Of a DNA stretch of 64,000 bases, positions 39,566-53,370 are shown piece by piece. The stretch lies in contig CM049314.1 in NCBI GenBank assembly GCA_026874595.1, positions 33,984,229 through 34,048,228 of the forward strand. The letters run 5' to 3'. Origin of the DNA: Sipunculus nudus (lineage: Eukaryota; Annelida; Sipuncula; Golfingiida; Sipunculidae). The notes beneath the pieces are model-generated. The model searched no databases. It was not told the DNA's origin and saw only the letters and a list, made by a program, of their open reading frames with translations. The position numbers and the translations under genes are program-made. Positions within the stretch are counted from its first letter, which is position 1. Every line of letters starts with the position of its first letter.

Positions 39566-41099
39566 AACATGAAGCTTAGGCAGGAGCAAGAACGGAAATT
39601 CTCTCAGGTCGGCTCGATATTTCTATCTTTAAATATAAAATCTATACTCTTGAATACAATGCAGCTCAACTTATTATTTACAATAGGAAGTGGCTGCATG
39701 CTCCCCCTATATCAACCCCTCGTTCTCTCTCTTCTTTCTCTCACACACACATACACACACAACACCATGACGCACACACACAAGATGGTATCCAAACAAT
39801 GAATAAGTAAACCGGTTACCTACGTGGTGAAACCCCTGTCTTGTTCGATACGCTGCAGCAAGGTGGAAAATATGCTGTGGTGTACCCATAATATGATAAA
39901 TAATAAGTACATGATACACTTAAAAGAGTTAAAGGCCAACACAACGGCACTTTTAACAAACCTCCTTACTAATTAAAAGCAGCAGCGAGCTAGAGCCGGT
40001 CTCTGAGCGACCCAGCAGCCCCTAACTGGGATTTGTTGTCTACATAGAGTGGTTGGAAATGTGCCTACATGGATGACACATCAAATAAACTGAACTGGTA
40101 TCGCTTTTTCGGACATGCAATAGATGTCTGTAAACTTTCAGAAAATATAACACAAACAGAGATACGAAGCTTTTCTTATCTGAAGGAAGATTTAAAAACA
40201 TCGTTGCAATCGCGTGAAACCTGACATGAGTTGAATTATGTCAAAGGAAGTAATTCATTTTCTCACAGAAGAGTCAAAGGATGAGCTGATTTAATAAGTC
40301 AAATTGAAGTCAAAGAAACAAACGACCTCTGACCTTGACGGCACCAAATATAAAAATATTCAGCAAACTGAAAGTAACATTTACCCATGGACACGCTTTC
40401 TCTTTCCTGGTACTAATGTGCCAAACATTTGGATTCTTCTGACAGATATACAGATGCACGGAACCGTTTGACACTTGGGACTGTATTATATCATCTACCA
40501 AAAACATGAGGAAATAGGGCAAAACCTGATATATTCAATGACATGTAAACAAAACCCCATAAAACTGACATATTACATTATATTATTTGTGCTCTAATTA
40601 TTTTAATGGATAAATTGCAACGTGATTAATACAAAAGAAGCAACGGAATCATAAATGTGTGATGAACGTATGTTGTAGGTCAACTAGCTTTTATATTTAC
40701 GTACACCAAATGTCATTCTAATTCCCTTTAATTAATCGTCGATATTTTGTCTAGTCTTATTCTCCTACAATACAGAAATACACTAGCCAGTACGGGCATC
40801 CGCCAGTGAGGAGGGCTGATGAACCGAGGTCCGTTACCAAGTGACCAGACCTCACACGGGTGACTCGTCACCTAAGGCATCCCCGCGAAACGCGAAAATC
40901 AAGGGCAGATGGCTCGGCGGTACATTAAACCATAGACAGACTAAAAGAGAGGAAGGATGGCAAAAATGTTTAAAATATCCATTGAGCACATCTTATAGAT
41001 AAAATTAGAAACTTCGGACGGACTAACGACTCGACTGTCTATAAACATGTTACCCAGCTCGGTATAAACGACTGACCATCAAGGACATAATAATTATTA

Positions 41100-41470
41100 T
41101 AATTAATGATTAAAATTATAATGATTTGAGTTTGATTAGCTCGTCTCCATAGGTCTTGAGGTTTGTTATTGGTAATGCATTCTTTAGACAGGCTTGAGGT
41201 TTCTGCTTGGTGTGTAAATTTCAGGCAACTCAGATGTATAGCTAGGCGCCAATTCTTTCAATGCCTTGAAGACCATTAAGAGAATCCATTAAGAGAATAT
41301 CCTCTCTCTCGTACACAGCCAGTGTAGTTGAGGTAGCAGTTATGGTCTTGGAATATGTAGACCAGAGCTTTCTGCATTATTCTGAACGATCGTCATCTTT
41401 TGCATAAGGTCGTTTAGAAGACGTGCAAGTAATGAAGTGCAGCAATCCAGAAAATAGATTTATCACAAGG
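41100..41470 (-). mobile_element. Decayed LINE reverse transcriptase C-terminal tail (copy 1)
   Basis: Homologous at the DNA level to 62275-62715 and 52975-53370. It covers the stretch from cctcaagacc (minus strand), through the QNNA-type motif region, to the LLAxLL motif. The frame is broken by indels. Its function as reverse transcriptase is long lost. Confidence 0.6.
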
Positions 41471-42124
41471 GAAAGCTAATTATATCTGGAACGGAAATAT
41501 AAGATGGCAGGGCATAGTGTTTTCTAACTTGATCAAAGGACAGATTCCAATTTCATAGTTGTTCTTAAGAGCGCTGCTTGTCTCACTTGTGCGAATATTG
41601 AAAAAGATATTAGAATTTCAAGAAGTGTCAAGAAGAGCGTAAAAAATATCTGAGTTTTAGAATAAAGTATATTGTGCCAAATAAGAAAATGCCATGATGC
41701 AATAACAATAGGTTCTAAATGCAACCCGTAAAATATCAGTTATTTTCAAAAATATGTCACAGGCTCACTGATGATAAGACGTGATTCAAATTTTCGCGGC
41801 AATTTCAAAACAAGCAGGTATAAGAAAAAATTTAATAACTCACGCACCTTTTGAGAATTCAGACCAGGAAGTTTTATTGTGAAATGACAAGCGGCATAAT
41901 TACAGTATTAGGTTGAGGGGGGTTCAAAGGCGGTGTTTGATCCTTTGAGAAAAATAATGGCAAACATATTGCATGTTATTTCACACCAAAATTGCTTCAA
42001 AATTCCTGAAACTTCAAATGTAAATTGACCACTTTTCCTGCAATGAAGAAGAAGGACATCCCTTCGCCTTCCACCCTTCGGCCGATACATTCCATTGATA
42101 TTTGCGCTTACAAAATTTTTTCCC

Positions 42125-42170
42125 TCCTTCCACCCCGCCCCCCCCCCCCCCAAACCCCCCCCCCCCCCGC
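42125..42170. repeat. Poly-C tracts
   Basis: Two C runs of about 14-15 separated by aaa. They encode a spurious Gly-rich minus frame. Confidence 0.9.
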
Positions 42171-42825
42171 TTCCAAATTGAGTTCCTGATGCAACACTGG
42201 TAATATATATTAAAAAAAACGTGTGTATTAGCAGGTGACAGTTTTGTATTCCATATTAAATCCCTACCCCCTTCTAGCATATAAGAAAATTGCACGCCTG
42301 TAAGAGTATATCTCAAATGACTGGATACTTGTTTCTGGAAGAGCCAGAATTTAGCCAAATTTACGCTTTCCATTATACGAAACATTTAGGCGTGCAACAT
42401 TTTGATTTAGAATATCTAAATAAAAAGTGTAAGTTAGATGAAATTAATTAAATGTCATTTAAACTTTGCTACATTGCTGTAGTATTTTATTCTTTATCAC
42501 ATTTCAGTCAATGAGTCAAATAAACTGGTTTGTAAATTGTCTCAGTGAATCAGGCAATTTATTTGACTGAAAATATCAGACATTTTGTAAATTGATTGGT
42601 GTGCAACTGGTGTTTCCACTTGTTTGGTTCTATTCTGCTCTGAAAAAGTGTAAAACTTATTTTTAAAGATAACACAAAATATGGCATACTCTTCTTGATC
42701 ATGAACATGCATGATAATCATATTACTTATGTTTGTAATATTTATCGATATCAGCTGTACTTTTTTTAGATTTGTTTTGGATGCAGGTAACACCTACATT
42801 TTCTTAATTATTGCTTAACTAAGTA

Positions 42826-43158
42826 TTATGTACATCTGCAGAATTCCAATCCGATGTCGGACTACGTGACAGGGGTTTACACGCGATAATTCTGGCGTCA
42901 ACCAGGCCCAGTGTGTCACACCTGCGGGTCCTTTGTGTGTGTCATCCCCATTGCTTGGTCACAGCATCGAGGAGCCCCAAAAAGGCACACTTTCGAGCGA
43001 AACACGGATGTTTGGCACAGTGTCCCAATTAAGCCTGCAGAACGCTCGCCCATGGTGGGGGCCGACCATGAAAGATCTCACGGCCTCGGCTGAGATTTGA
43101 ACTCACGATGTCCCGGCTTTTGAGCCCTGTGCTTTACCCCTGATCCACGGAAGCCGGT
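42826..43158 (-). mobile_element. tRNA-derived SINE (family 1), minus-strand copy
   Basis: The reverse complement has a box A-like GTGGATCAGGGGTAAAGC and a box B-like GTGAGTTCAAATCTC. It also has the shared cagccgaggccgtgagat and ggtcggcccccacc body and the gaattctgcagatgtaca tail found in the 20.4-kb copy. It interrupts a tandem stretch of tatcgatatcagctgcac units, which date the surrounding duplication as older than the insertion. Confidence 0.85.
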
Positions 43159-43159
43159 A

Positions 43160-43262
43160 TGCACATTTAGTAACAGCATAACATTTATCGATATCAGCTG
43201 CACATTCAGTAATAGAATAAAATTTATCGATATCAGCCTGCACATTAAGTAATAGAATAACA
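43160..43262 (+). repeat. Short tandem array of tatcgatatcagc units
   Basis: Units of about 45 bp (acatttatcgatatcagctg and variants) occur here, once at 42740-42770, twice near 44815-44900 and three times near 55575-55670. Confidence 0.75.
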
Positions 43263-43617
43263 TATAAAACGGGTGGGCGGTAAGGCAGGGTCCGTATTCC
43301 ACTTGCACTCACACAAATGATATAAACGATAAGCTGCTGACACTGACACTGGTTTATTCTGCAACAAAGTAGACAAGATCTGTTCGACGTGTTGAGGATA
43401 GCATGACATGAGGCTGGACCATGTGATCGTATTGTTTACAAATATTGGACTGTTTTTAATGTATATAAATGTACTCAAATGCAATTTATGCATCTGCAAC
43501 AAGTAGATTAAATATTCGTTAATGTATGTTTACCTGAATTCTTCATGTTATTGTATCACCATATTATTAAATCACCATGTTATTTTACATTTTTTTATTT
43601 CCTTTACACAACTCCTA

Positions 43618-43732
43618 ATCTCACACTATCCTACATCTTGTTTATACATATCAACTCCTAATCTCATACCATCTTAAATCTTGTTTATACATATGTATCA
43701 ATCTCATACTATCTTTGGTCTTGTTTATATTT
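43618..43732 (+). repeat. Tandem repeat, about 40-43 bp x3
   Basis: Three diverged units start with atctca at 43618, 43661 and 43701 and contain tcttgtttata. Confidence 0.8.
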
Positions 43733-44732
43733 CTTTTAAATCTTAATATACATACTTAAATTAAATTATGTTGGTGTACAACCTGTTTGTATCTTAAATA
43801 TACACGAGCAATACACTTAAGGTCTCTCCTATCTATAATAACATACATTAAGTACACAAATGTGAAACATCTGGGCTAAGTATCATTCTTAAGTACATAA
43901 TGTTTCATATTGTTATCATTCAAAGTAATTCGATCTTTTACTACACGTCAATGAATATATGTCCAATTATTGCATTTAATTTCTAAGTGAAAACATTCGG
44001 GGTAGTTATTTTCTGGGAGTCGATGATGGAAGAGCGAAGGGGGTATCCCTCTGTATTTGGCGGGAAGGATAATGGTTGTTTATCTCCCCCAGGAAATTCA
44101 AGAAATCTACCTCGGTATATATTTATTTACTTGTAGGTATAGGATATCTTCGGTTGATCACATATATTGACATTACTTCTTAACATAATAAATGGAAGGA
44201 CTAATGTGTGTTGGGGATTGTTTATAAATGGAACAGCGGGTCAGAACAACGAGGCCGCCGCGCGTATGCAGGTGGTTCCCGGTGACGAATCATCAAGATT
44301 GGCAGGCGCAGAACGCTAACTGAAAGTTGTGTATAAATTTGACGGGAATTTTGCAGCGGGAATATTACAGGTGAGGTTCAAAATAAATAACTAACTGGAA
44401 AGTTACTGGGAGTCAGACAATGGTAAATGATCAGTGGTACTGGTACTTTTAATGCACAGGATCGTACTGTTGATGCAAACGATCAAATTTTTAAGGTTGA
44501 AACCTACTTGGCATATTTCTAGAGTGCAACAATGCTAACTGGTTTAAGTTTAAAATATGTTTATGGGAGGTTAATGAACGTTAGTAGGAATTTCTGGTTC
44601 ATCTCGCTAACATTTCGTGGTAATTCAAGTTGGCAAACATAAAAGAGAGAGAGAGAGAAGTTGGTGGAGGGGGGTGTTATGGGTTAGCTTGAATTAGTGC
44701 ATGCATCCACCGATATATGGCAGCACGGTTAT

Positions 44733-44745
44733 AGTAATATATATA

Positions 44746-44789
<44 letters not shown>

Positions 44790-44792
44790 CCA
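44733..44792. repeat. (TA)n microsatellite
   Basis: A TA run with occasional TTTA interruptions. Confidence 0.95.
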
Positions 44793-46959
44793 GATGTACA
44801 TACAGTAATATAATACTATTTATCGATATCAGCTGCACATTCAGTAACAGAATATCATTTGTCAAAAGCTGCTGTAAATTTAGTATTAGAATAATGTTTA
44901 TCAATGTTGACCACGTGATGTCACGTATTTAAAGGATTTTTCAACTTTTGTTCAAACTGTATAGGATGACAGCAACATATATACGTCTTGTTGAAGCACA
45001 TTTACATGGGGTCTAAGACAAACTATGAGACTTCTGTTTTAGTGTCAAAGAATATGCTTTTGAAAAGTAGCTCGTAGGGTAAGGGTTGCCATGACCTAAT
45101 TTCAAGTTTCCAATGAGATTTGGCAAAGACATTCCTAGATATTATGATAAAAATTCTACATCTAACGGATACAATGTATGCCCTGTTTGACTGACTGAGT
45201 GCTCAAAATCATATTATAGCGAGTCGCTCGCAGAACATAGCACACCCTGACCTACTTTCAGGTTTCCAGGAAAATTTGCCAAGAACTTCCCAGGATGTTG
45301 TGTTAGAAGATTCTAAGTCCAATGGGTACAATATGAGTCAATCTGACTTCCAGGGTGCTCAAATCATGTTTTTTTCCCTTTGACTTGAAGAAATTAGCTT
45401 ACGGTGACTTTATTCCATGCTTCCAAGGACATATATCGAGGATCTCCCTGAATGTCACATTAGAAAAACTGCGCAAATTGGATAAAATCACGTTTTCGGC
45501 CAGTATCTGACAGAATAAAGGTTTTATGACCTAATGTCAGGTTTCCAGAGGAGATTTGCCTATGACTTCTCTGGATGTATATTTAAAAGAAAAGTTCTAG
45601 TTCGAACATATACAATTTGTGCCCTGTTTGACGGTCTGGTTGTTAAAAATCACGTTTTACCAGTCGCTCGCAGAATATAGGTCACTAGGACCTTATTGTA
45701 AGTTTCCACTTATGGGAATACGTCCAAATTTCTATAATTTATAAGTCACCAAGAACCAAGTCAAATCTTTAGAAAATGATAGTTGTAACACCGTAAGTAA
45801 CGCGATCAGTCTGGTTACTAAATGAATTCATTTCAGAGAGACTGACACAGTTTCTGTAATTTTTCTAGTCGAATATGTACGGGTAAATTAGATTGAAAAT
45901 AAGGTGGGTGGCACCAAAAGTATTGTCCAACTGAAAAAATATATCAATGGTCAACATGTTTTCTTTATTGCAGAACAATGCATGAGCAGAGATCTGAAAC
46001 GGTTGTTGTCATATGGCAATGTTGAAATACATATCACACTTCGAGTCTAAATTTAACAATAAATCTATCCAACATCAACATGCATTGCAATTGTTATGGT
46101 AATCCATGCAGCAGATATTGGATCTTTTGTAAATAATTTTACTAAACACAGCTGCTTGTTTTGTAACACTTGAACATATTGTAACACTTGAACATAATGT
46201 AAACCATTTAAAACAGTCTTTTCGTATGCGCAGATGCTGAAGATACAGTGGCGGATTTAGGGGGAACAAGAAAGTCTGCACTTTTACGACAATAAATAGG
46301 ATATATAATAATAACCGGCTTAAAACCGAAAAGCAGTGCCGGATTCCCTGTAATTATAATTCTGCATGCGAGAGTTGTTTAGAGTCTACTGGCACTCCCG
46401 GCAGACTTGTCTCCTTTTACCACGGTCTTGAACCCCCATTTTCTGAGATCTTGTATCCGTCCCTGAGAAACTAACGTTAGCACGTGTGCAAAAGACGCCC
46501 ACGTATCATAGAAGTCGTCATGAGTGAGCGACTACGGCGGCGTAAAACCAAGTATATGTAAATCTATCAGACGGAACAATAGCAGAACCCAGGGTTCTGA
46601 TTTACCTGACTATATATCATTATCCGAGCTGCCACGGTGCGCTGCTTTCCTCATCTCTAAATTATGATTCCCCAGGCACAATAAAAACGTAGGGAATAGT
46701 CATTTATTTGCATATCCAGAGTAAAATAGCCAAATCAGAGAGGTCTTGTCAAAGAAGTAAACACTCGGTTTCCCTCTCCTATAGCCTGTTTTAGTCCGTG
46801 CAATGTTCAACTTGGTAGTGGGCCTTCGTTAAAGAGTGAGACAAGTTGTATCGTGATGGTGTTTATAATGAGCTTTCTGGGGAAGTAGAACTTCGATTTA
46901 TTCTGAAGAAATTACTACTATTGTTTAAAAAAATAATAATCATAATTTGCATACCAACA

Positions 46960-47800
46960 TTTGCAACAATCATTGTTTCAGATTTGCATGCAATATCTCT
47001 GTGCCTGAAAATAAATAAACAATGTAAATTATTAAGTCTGACTGAAAGTCACCTGAGCTATAGCGATCACTGTCTCCGTCGTCCGTCTGCCCGGCCGTAT
47101 GTCCAAGTGTATATAAGCAGGGCATAAAACGTAACCGCTGAACGTAGTAACTTCCAAGTAAGGGTTCTTCTAAGAGTTCAATAAAAAAATCTCCTTGGAA
47201 ACCTGTAATTAGGTCACTACGACCTAAACGGTCGTAGCTATCGGGCTCGTAAGTACCGCCTAGTGTAATAAAAAAATGCCAAGGTTCAAGTTCTGAATAT
47301 CTAATCCATTGATTGCCACGATTCTTTCCATGCAAATTGATGATTAAGTGTTCTATCAGTTCCTGAAAACCGGTGACGCCACCTATTTTTTTACTGATTT
47401 TATGCACTTTTTCTATATTTTGAAACCTTCATATGAAACAGTCTGTCCGTTAGCAGGGCATAAACTGTAACAATTAGACACAGAAACTTGTAAGTGTATA
47501 TCCAGGAAGATGTCCGTTGAAGCCTGACATTAGGTTTTGGTGACCTATATATATTCTGCGAAAGTTTGGCCGAAACCAACATGATTTTGAGCAACTTGAA
47601 AGTCTGATAGTTACAATAGTATCTGTTAAGCCTAGAATCATCTAAAGTAATATTCAGGGAGGTTCAGGACAACTCTCCTTGGAAACCTGAAACTAGGTTA
47701 TAGTGCCCTACAGATTCCAGGAAACCATAGCCGGAAAACACGATTTTGTGCACCCGGATATTCAAACGGGGCACAAATTGTATCCATTTGGCCTAGAACC
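46960..47800 (-). repeat. Family A dispersed repeat, reverse orientation
   Basis: It starts with tctgactgaaagtcacctga and gatcactgtctccgtcgtcc, then runs through the family blocks in reverse. The 145-codon minus frame here reads through repeat sequence and shows no domain. Confidence 0.65.
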
Positions 47801-49261
47801 TTCTAATATGAACTTCAGCGAGTTTATGGTTAAATCTCTTTGAAATTCTGCGCGCAATTGGTCAAATATATGACTATGATTACCTTCTTTCTGAGTTACG
47901 GAGCAGCCAACTTAAAGAATCACAAACGTTGTCCATAACTAGACTTTGCTGCCTACATAGAGTGGTGGGAGAATGTGCCTACATAGATGAGACATCAAAC
48001 AAATTTAAATAGTATCACTCTCTCCGGACGTGCAATGGATGTCTGTACACTTTCGGAAAAGATGACACAAACAGAGACCCGAAGCTTTTCTTATCGGAAT
48101 TGAAGATTTAAGGACATTTTTGGAATCACCTAAAACCTAGCATTGAATTTCGTGTCCTGTTGAATTGTGTGAAAGGAAAATATTTTTTCTTAGGAGATTA
48201 TAAATATGATCTGATCTGACGAGTCAGTTGGAAGTCAAAGAAACTTAACACTTCTGACAGTGTTTGAAGACATCTAACATTAAAATATTAAGCGAATTAA
48301 TGAGATGGTAATTTCTTGACACCCAATTTTGAACCACACCAAAACCCACAAATTATATTAGTTTTTTAATTTCCCCAAACTGTTTCGAGCACGGCAGCGG
48401 AAACAGATCTCATCCTCATAACGTCAGGAGATATAACGGTTATTCCATATTAACATAAACCAACTGTTATATACGTTTATTTACTCTCAGGCACAGATAT
48501 ACAACGTGCAGATCTAAAGCAGTGATGTTGATCGATCTTTTTCTGCCTATTTTATTTATTTTTAATCATTTATTGCTTTGTAATCAATCTAAAAACTGGT
48601 TCAGGAACACCATTATGACAGCCTGATACGTGTACCGGTATTGCCAATAAATGTAATGCAAGAACAAGATCACGATATCTTGAATGAAACCTAAATCTAC
48701 CTCTTTATATATAACGAGTTTTATAATGTTATTGAAGGCGGAACTACAATACTATAAACCTAACATTATAAATGGCATCCACTAGCTTATCCTTTGTGAA
48801 TATCAGCTGAGTTGATGATAATATAATTTCAAGATAACAATATTCAGTATAATACTTCCCGGTGCATTGACTTGACACTTTTTATAGCTTGTCAGACCTA
48901 AATAAAATAAAGTGAATGTAAAGTGAAAGTAACATTTCCCCAACTGACTTGCTTTCTCTTTCCTGTTACAAATGAGCCAATACATTTGTATTCTTCTGAA
49001 AGATACACAGATGCACGAAACCGTGACAGAAACATGACACTTGGGATTGTAGTATATCAACTACTAACAACACGAGGAAATAGTGGCAAAGCCTGATAAA
49101 TTCAATGACAGGTCATCAAAAACCCATTAAACTGATTTATATCCGGAGATCTAATGTATATATGTGCTCTGATAATTTTAATGAATAAACTGCGACGTAA
49201 TTAATACAACATAAGGAACAGATCCACGAATGTGCTAGTATGTATGTTGTAGGTTGATTAT

Positions 49262-51262
49262 GCCTTTTTAGCTCAGTTGACTGAAAGTCATCCGAGCTAT
49301 AGCGGTCACCCTTTGTCCGTCGTCCGGCCGGCCGTCCAGTCGTTAACAGGGCACAAATCGTAACCGCTGGACCTGGAATCTTCTTACTTGACATCCATGA
49401 AGGTCCATGACAAATCTCTCTGAAAATCTGAAATTAGGTCTCTGTTACCTATTTTCTCTGAGCTATGGGTCTCGTAAGTTCCCCCTTTAATAATCAACAA
49501 TTTGATACAAAAGCTCAAGTATCTGAATAACTACTGCATTGATCACCATGATTCTTTGTATGAAAATTCATCATGCAGCGTTTCAGCAGTTCCTGCAAAA
49601 CTGGAAGCGCCATCTATATTTTTCAATTTTTACGAATTTTTTTCCTGTATTTTTGATACCTTCAAAGAATCTGTCATCTGTAAACAGGGCACAAATCGTA
49701 ACCCCTGGACCTTGAATCTTCTTACTTGACATCAAAGGAGCTCCATTATAAGTCTCCGTGTAAATCTCAAATTAGGTCTCTGTTACCCATATCGTCTGAG
49801 CTATTTGGCTCATAAGTATCCCTCAAAAAAATTAAAAATCCATGATAAGTCTCTGTGGAAACCTGATATTTGGTCTCTGTTTCCCATATTCTCCAAGCTT
49901 TGGGCTCGAAAGTTCTCCTCAGGATAATCAAAAATTTGATACAAAAGATTAAGTATCTGAATAACTATTGCATTGATCACCATGATTCTTTGTATGAATT
50001 CTGATCATGGCGTGTTCCATCAGTTCCTACAAACTGGTGCTGCCACCTGTATTTTTTTCAATTTTTAGGAATTTTTTTCTCTATTTTTGAAACCTTCAAA
50101 GAAGCTGTCATCTGTTAACAGGGCACAAATCGTAACCGGTGCACCTGGAATCTTCTTACTTGACATCAAAGGAGGTCCATAATAAGTCTCCGTGGAAATC
50201 TGAAATTAGGTCCTGTTACTCAGATCCTCCGAGCTATGGGGCTTGTAAATACCCCTCAGAATAATCAAATTTTGATACAAAAGCTCAAGTATCTGAATAA
50301 CTAATTTATTGATCAACATGATTCTTTGCATGAATATTGATCATGGAGTATTCCATCAGTTCCTGCAACCTGGTGGCCCCACGTATATTTTGATACTTTT
50401 TTCGATTTTTTTTGGGGGGGGGGTCTATTTTCGATACCTTCAAAGAAGCTGGGCACAAATCGTCACAGCTGGACCTGGAATCTTTTAAATTGACATCCAG
50501 GGAGGTCCGTGAAAAGTCTCTATGGAAATCTAAAATTAGGTCTCTGTTACCCATATCCTCCAAGTTATGGGTCTTGTAAGTACCCCCCAGAATAATTAAA
50601 ATGGAATACAAAATTAGTTTCCAGAGAACTCCTTTGAGACCCTTAGTGAGATCTTTCCGAAACGTCTTAGTGGTTCTTCAACGTATTGGGTTGATATGTG
50701 CATGTTCATGGAACCTCGACACGTACTGGTGGAGCCCTCTGCAGTCATTTTCCTCTGGCATCCATCCGTACATGTGCTTTCGGTGAAAATTGCTCATATC
50801 TCAGGAATAGTTCAACATATGCGTATGAATTTGGTATGTATATCCATCTTGGAAAGTTTTCTCATAAGCCAGATAGGTGGCGCTACCTACTTTCCTGGTT
50901 TTGTAGAATACAAAAATGCACTTTTCTCACTAGTGATTTGCCGTATTGGCCTGAATTGGTGCATACCCATACATCATGGACTCCTCCATAATGTACTCAA
51001 GAATGGTGGTGCCATCTGCAAAGCTTTTCTTGCGGCGTCTACCCATACAGGTTTTTTGGGTAAAAATTGCTCATATTTTATTAATGGTTAAAGGTATTGG
51101 TCTGAAATTTGGCATGTCAATCCGTCTTGGAGAGCTTTCTCGTAAACGAGACATTTCTAAGGACTTCACAAAATTTATGATTTTTTGGCACTCTGGTAAT
51201 CATTTTGCTCATTGTTCAACAATCCTTGAATTCAGCTGAGCGTCATGGCCCATGGGCCACTA
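49262..51262 (-). repeat. Longest family A element (about 2 kb) with hairpin at both ends
   Basis: One end is the imperfect palindrome agctcagttgactgaaag / tcatccgagct, followed by ccgtcgtccggccggccgtc. The other end is gctgagcgtcatggcccatg then ggccactag, with a GGCCCATGGGCC palindrome. The interior has four or five tandem blocks of about 200-300 bp sharing ctggaatcttcttacttgac and gggcacaaatcgtaacc. Plus-strand frames of 61-131 codons at 50.6-51.2 kb overlap in different phases and look non-genic. Confidence 0.6.
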
Positions 51263-51654
51263 GTTAATATACTTAATGTCTTTCTAATGTTCGTTAAATA
51301 AACGTTTTTGTCCAGTCTTATTCTCCTACAATACAGAAAAATACACAACTAATAACTACGGGCATCCGCCAGTGAGGAGGGCTGATGAACCGAGGTCGTT
51401 TAACAAGTGACCAGATCTTACAAAGGTGACTCACCACCTAGGGCTTCCCGGCGAATCGCGAAAATCTAGGACAAATGACTCGACGGTACACTAAAAACAT
51501 AGACAGACTAATAAAGAGGAGGGATGGACAAATTGAATCAAGCACATCTAAGATAAAAAAAATATATACCTCGGACGGACTAACGACTCGAATGTGACCA
51601 AGCTCAGTATGAAGCTCAGTGTGACCACCCACGACGTATTAGTTATTATTATTA

Positions 51655-52970
51655 ATCATTTTATCTAATACTTATCAAAGGAATTCGGTCCACCTGTGTT
51701 CGCAATGTTCTCTGAAACCGCGTTGCGTATGATACTGTGCTATACCTCATTTTAAAGGTTATCGTTCCCTTAGTGACATGGCCGATATTAGAATAAATAA
51801 TTTTTAATGTACATATCATTTCGAGTGATTTTTGCGTGTTTTCTGATATTAGCAGAGGCTATCACCTAAAACAGCCGAACTACCTTTGGCAAAGACCGGA
51901 CTTTCTTTGTGGTCACCTCAAGCCCAGAATTTAGCCGATTTAAGGACATCCGTGCATATGAATAACCTTGCTTTCAGTGACGGATTTACGCATGTTTGGG
52001 CTGACATTTGGCAAAGGCTCTGACCCACGTGTGTGGTCAGTCAATGTGAAAAACACATGAATCTGGCTCACTTTACGAAAAGGAGGGGTTCAACTCAGGA
52101 GGATTTAAGACAGAACCTAATACAAGGTCCCCATTTCCCGAAAAAGGTTTAGGTTGGGGTGAGGGCGAACGTTCCAGGTCTCAAAATTGGTCTCTTACGA
52201 TTAAAAAAGTTTGCTGCTGAAAAGGGGGAGCGACCCCCTTGACTCCCCTTGGGTCCGCTTCTGCTACCAACGAGGTATACATATTTCCGTTTCGTTCTTC
52301 AGGAACAGTTTTCTTGCTTAAAACGTACATTTAATTCATCTTTCATGTCTTCCTACTCCGATTAAATTAGAGGTTAAGTTAAGCTATGTTGATTTAAAGT
52401 CTTTCTCAAAAAGTCTTTACCTGTACTCTAAACGTCCAAAAATAGTAACCAGTCAAAGATCATCAAAACCCGGAGAGTCCCCGCGTCCCATTTCGGTTCG
52501 CAAAATAATATAAACATCACCACTGACCAGGTCTTAAAGGTCAACATACCGGTGTATGAATTCCTGAAGCGACTGAAGGATCACTCACGCAGTGTCTCGA
52601 CGAGGTTATAAGTGTATATGGACAGTATGATGTTTAGGATTCATGTAATGGAGAAGTAAGATGCAGATAAAAATAAGTGGCAAAATTAAGACACAAGCAG
52701 CTGGACATAAAAAAGTTTGCTGTTCAGAGGAGTGTAAGTTGTGCCTCAGATAGATGCGCCAGTTCTTCTACAGTCGTGCAATACCACTGAAAATCTATAT
52801 TTTCGTTTAATTATTGAAAAAAAAAGGACCCAGCAATCCTCTCTATTAATACATATTCCCAACCCGGTAAAAAGCCCGGTATACCGGGTTTTTTCAGCTA
52901 GTTTATAATAATTAGTTTGTAAAAATCTTTCTATATTAGCAATATCAAAGTGTTTGATGTGGGTATGTCT
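51655..52970. other. Unassigned stretch, nothing recognised
   Basis: No domain, splice context or clear repeat family was seen apart from a short ccggtaaaaagcccggtata palindromic patch near 52865. Confidence 0.4.
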
Positions 52971-52974
52971 TAAA

Positions 52975-53370
52975 CTAGCTCATATCTCTTGTCTGTCTAA
53001 GGTTTAAAGCCAGAGTGTTCCACATATTTGGAGCCACCACAGAGAATGCTCTGTCTCCATAGATCTTGAGGTTTGTTATAGGTAATGCTGCATGAAGACA
53101 TGCTTGATTTGAACGGAGGTTTCTGCTTCATGGGTACATTTCAGGCAACTCAGATATATAGCTAGGCGCCAGCTCTTTCAGGGACTTGATGGCCATTTAG
53201 GAGAATCCAGAATTTATCGTCTGTCTCGCTAACACTCAGTTTGGTTGTGGTATGCAATTATGGGCTTGGAATGTGTATAATGGAGCTTGCTGCATTATTC
53301 TGAATAATCGTGATATTTTGCATAAGGTCGTTTAGGAGAACAGCAACATAAATATGTAGGATATACCAAT
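52975..53370 (-). mobile_element. Decayed LINE reverse transcriptase C-terminal tail (copy 2)
   Basis: The minus strand gives LLNDLMQNITIIQNNAASSI followed by a stop-broken stretch and an FSVVAPNMWNTLA-type motif. These correspond to the QNxAAR and F-S-x-AAP-x-LWN landmarks near the end of non-LTR reverse transcriptases. It is non-functional. Confidence 0.65.

Larger units (their letters stand above)
38480..41760 (+). repeat. Segmental duplication unit 1 (partial)
   Basis: The ordered blocks are: ccaaatcagagaggccctga at about 38553, a family-A element, a tctctc/cacaca tract at 39725-39783, gtctctgagcgacccagcag at about 39999, an exon-like block at 40385-40494, gggcatccgccagtgaggag at about 40795, a LINE tail at 41100-41470 and an acaagggaaag end. 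The same blocks recur in the same order in units at 42.7-55.0 and 55.5-63.8 kb. Confidence 0.75.

Noticed and set aside
42911-43093. 60-codon plus-strand frame
   Set aside because: Lies inside the inverse SINE copy at 42826-43158.
46970-47407. 145-codon minus-strand frame, the longest in the window
   Set aside because: It lies entirely within a family-A dispersed repeat, and equivalent copies elsewhere have different frames and stops.
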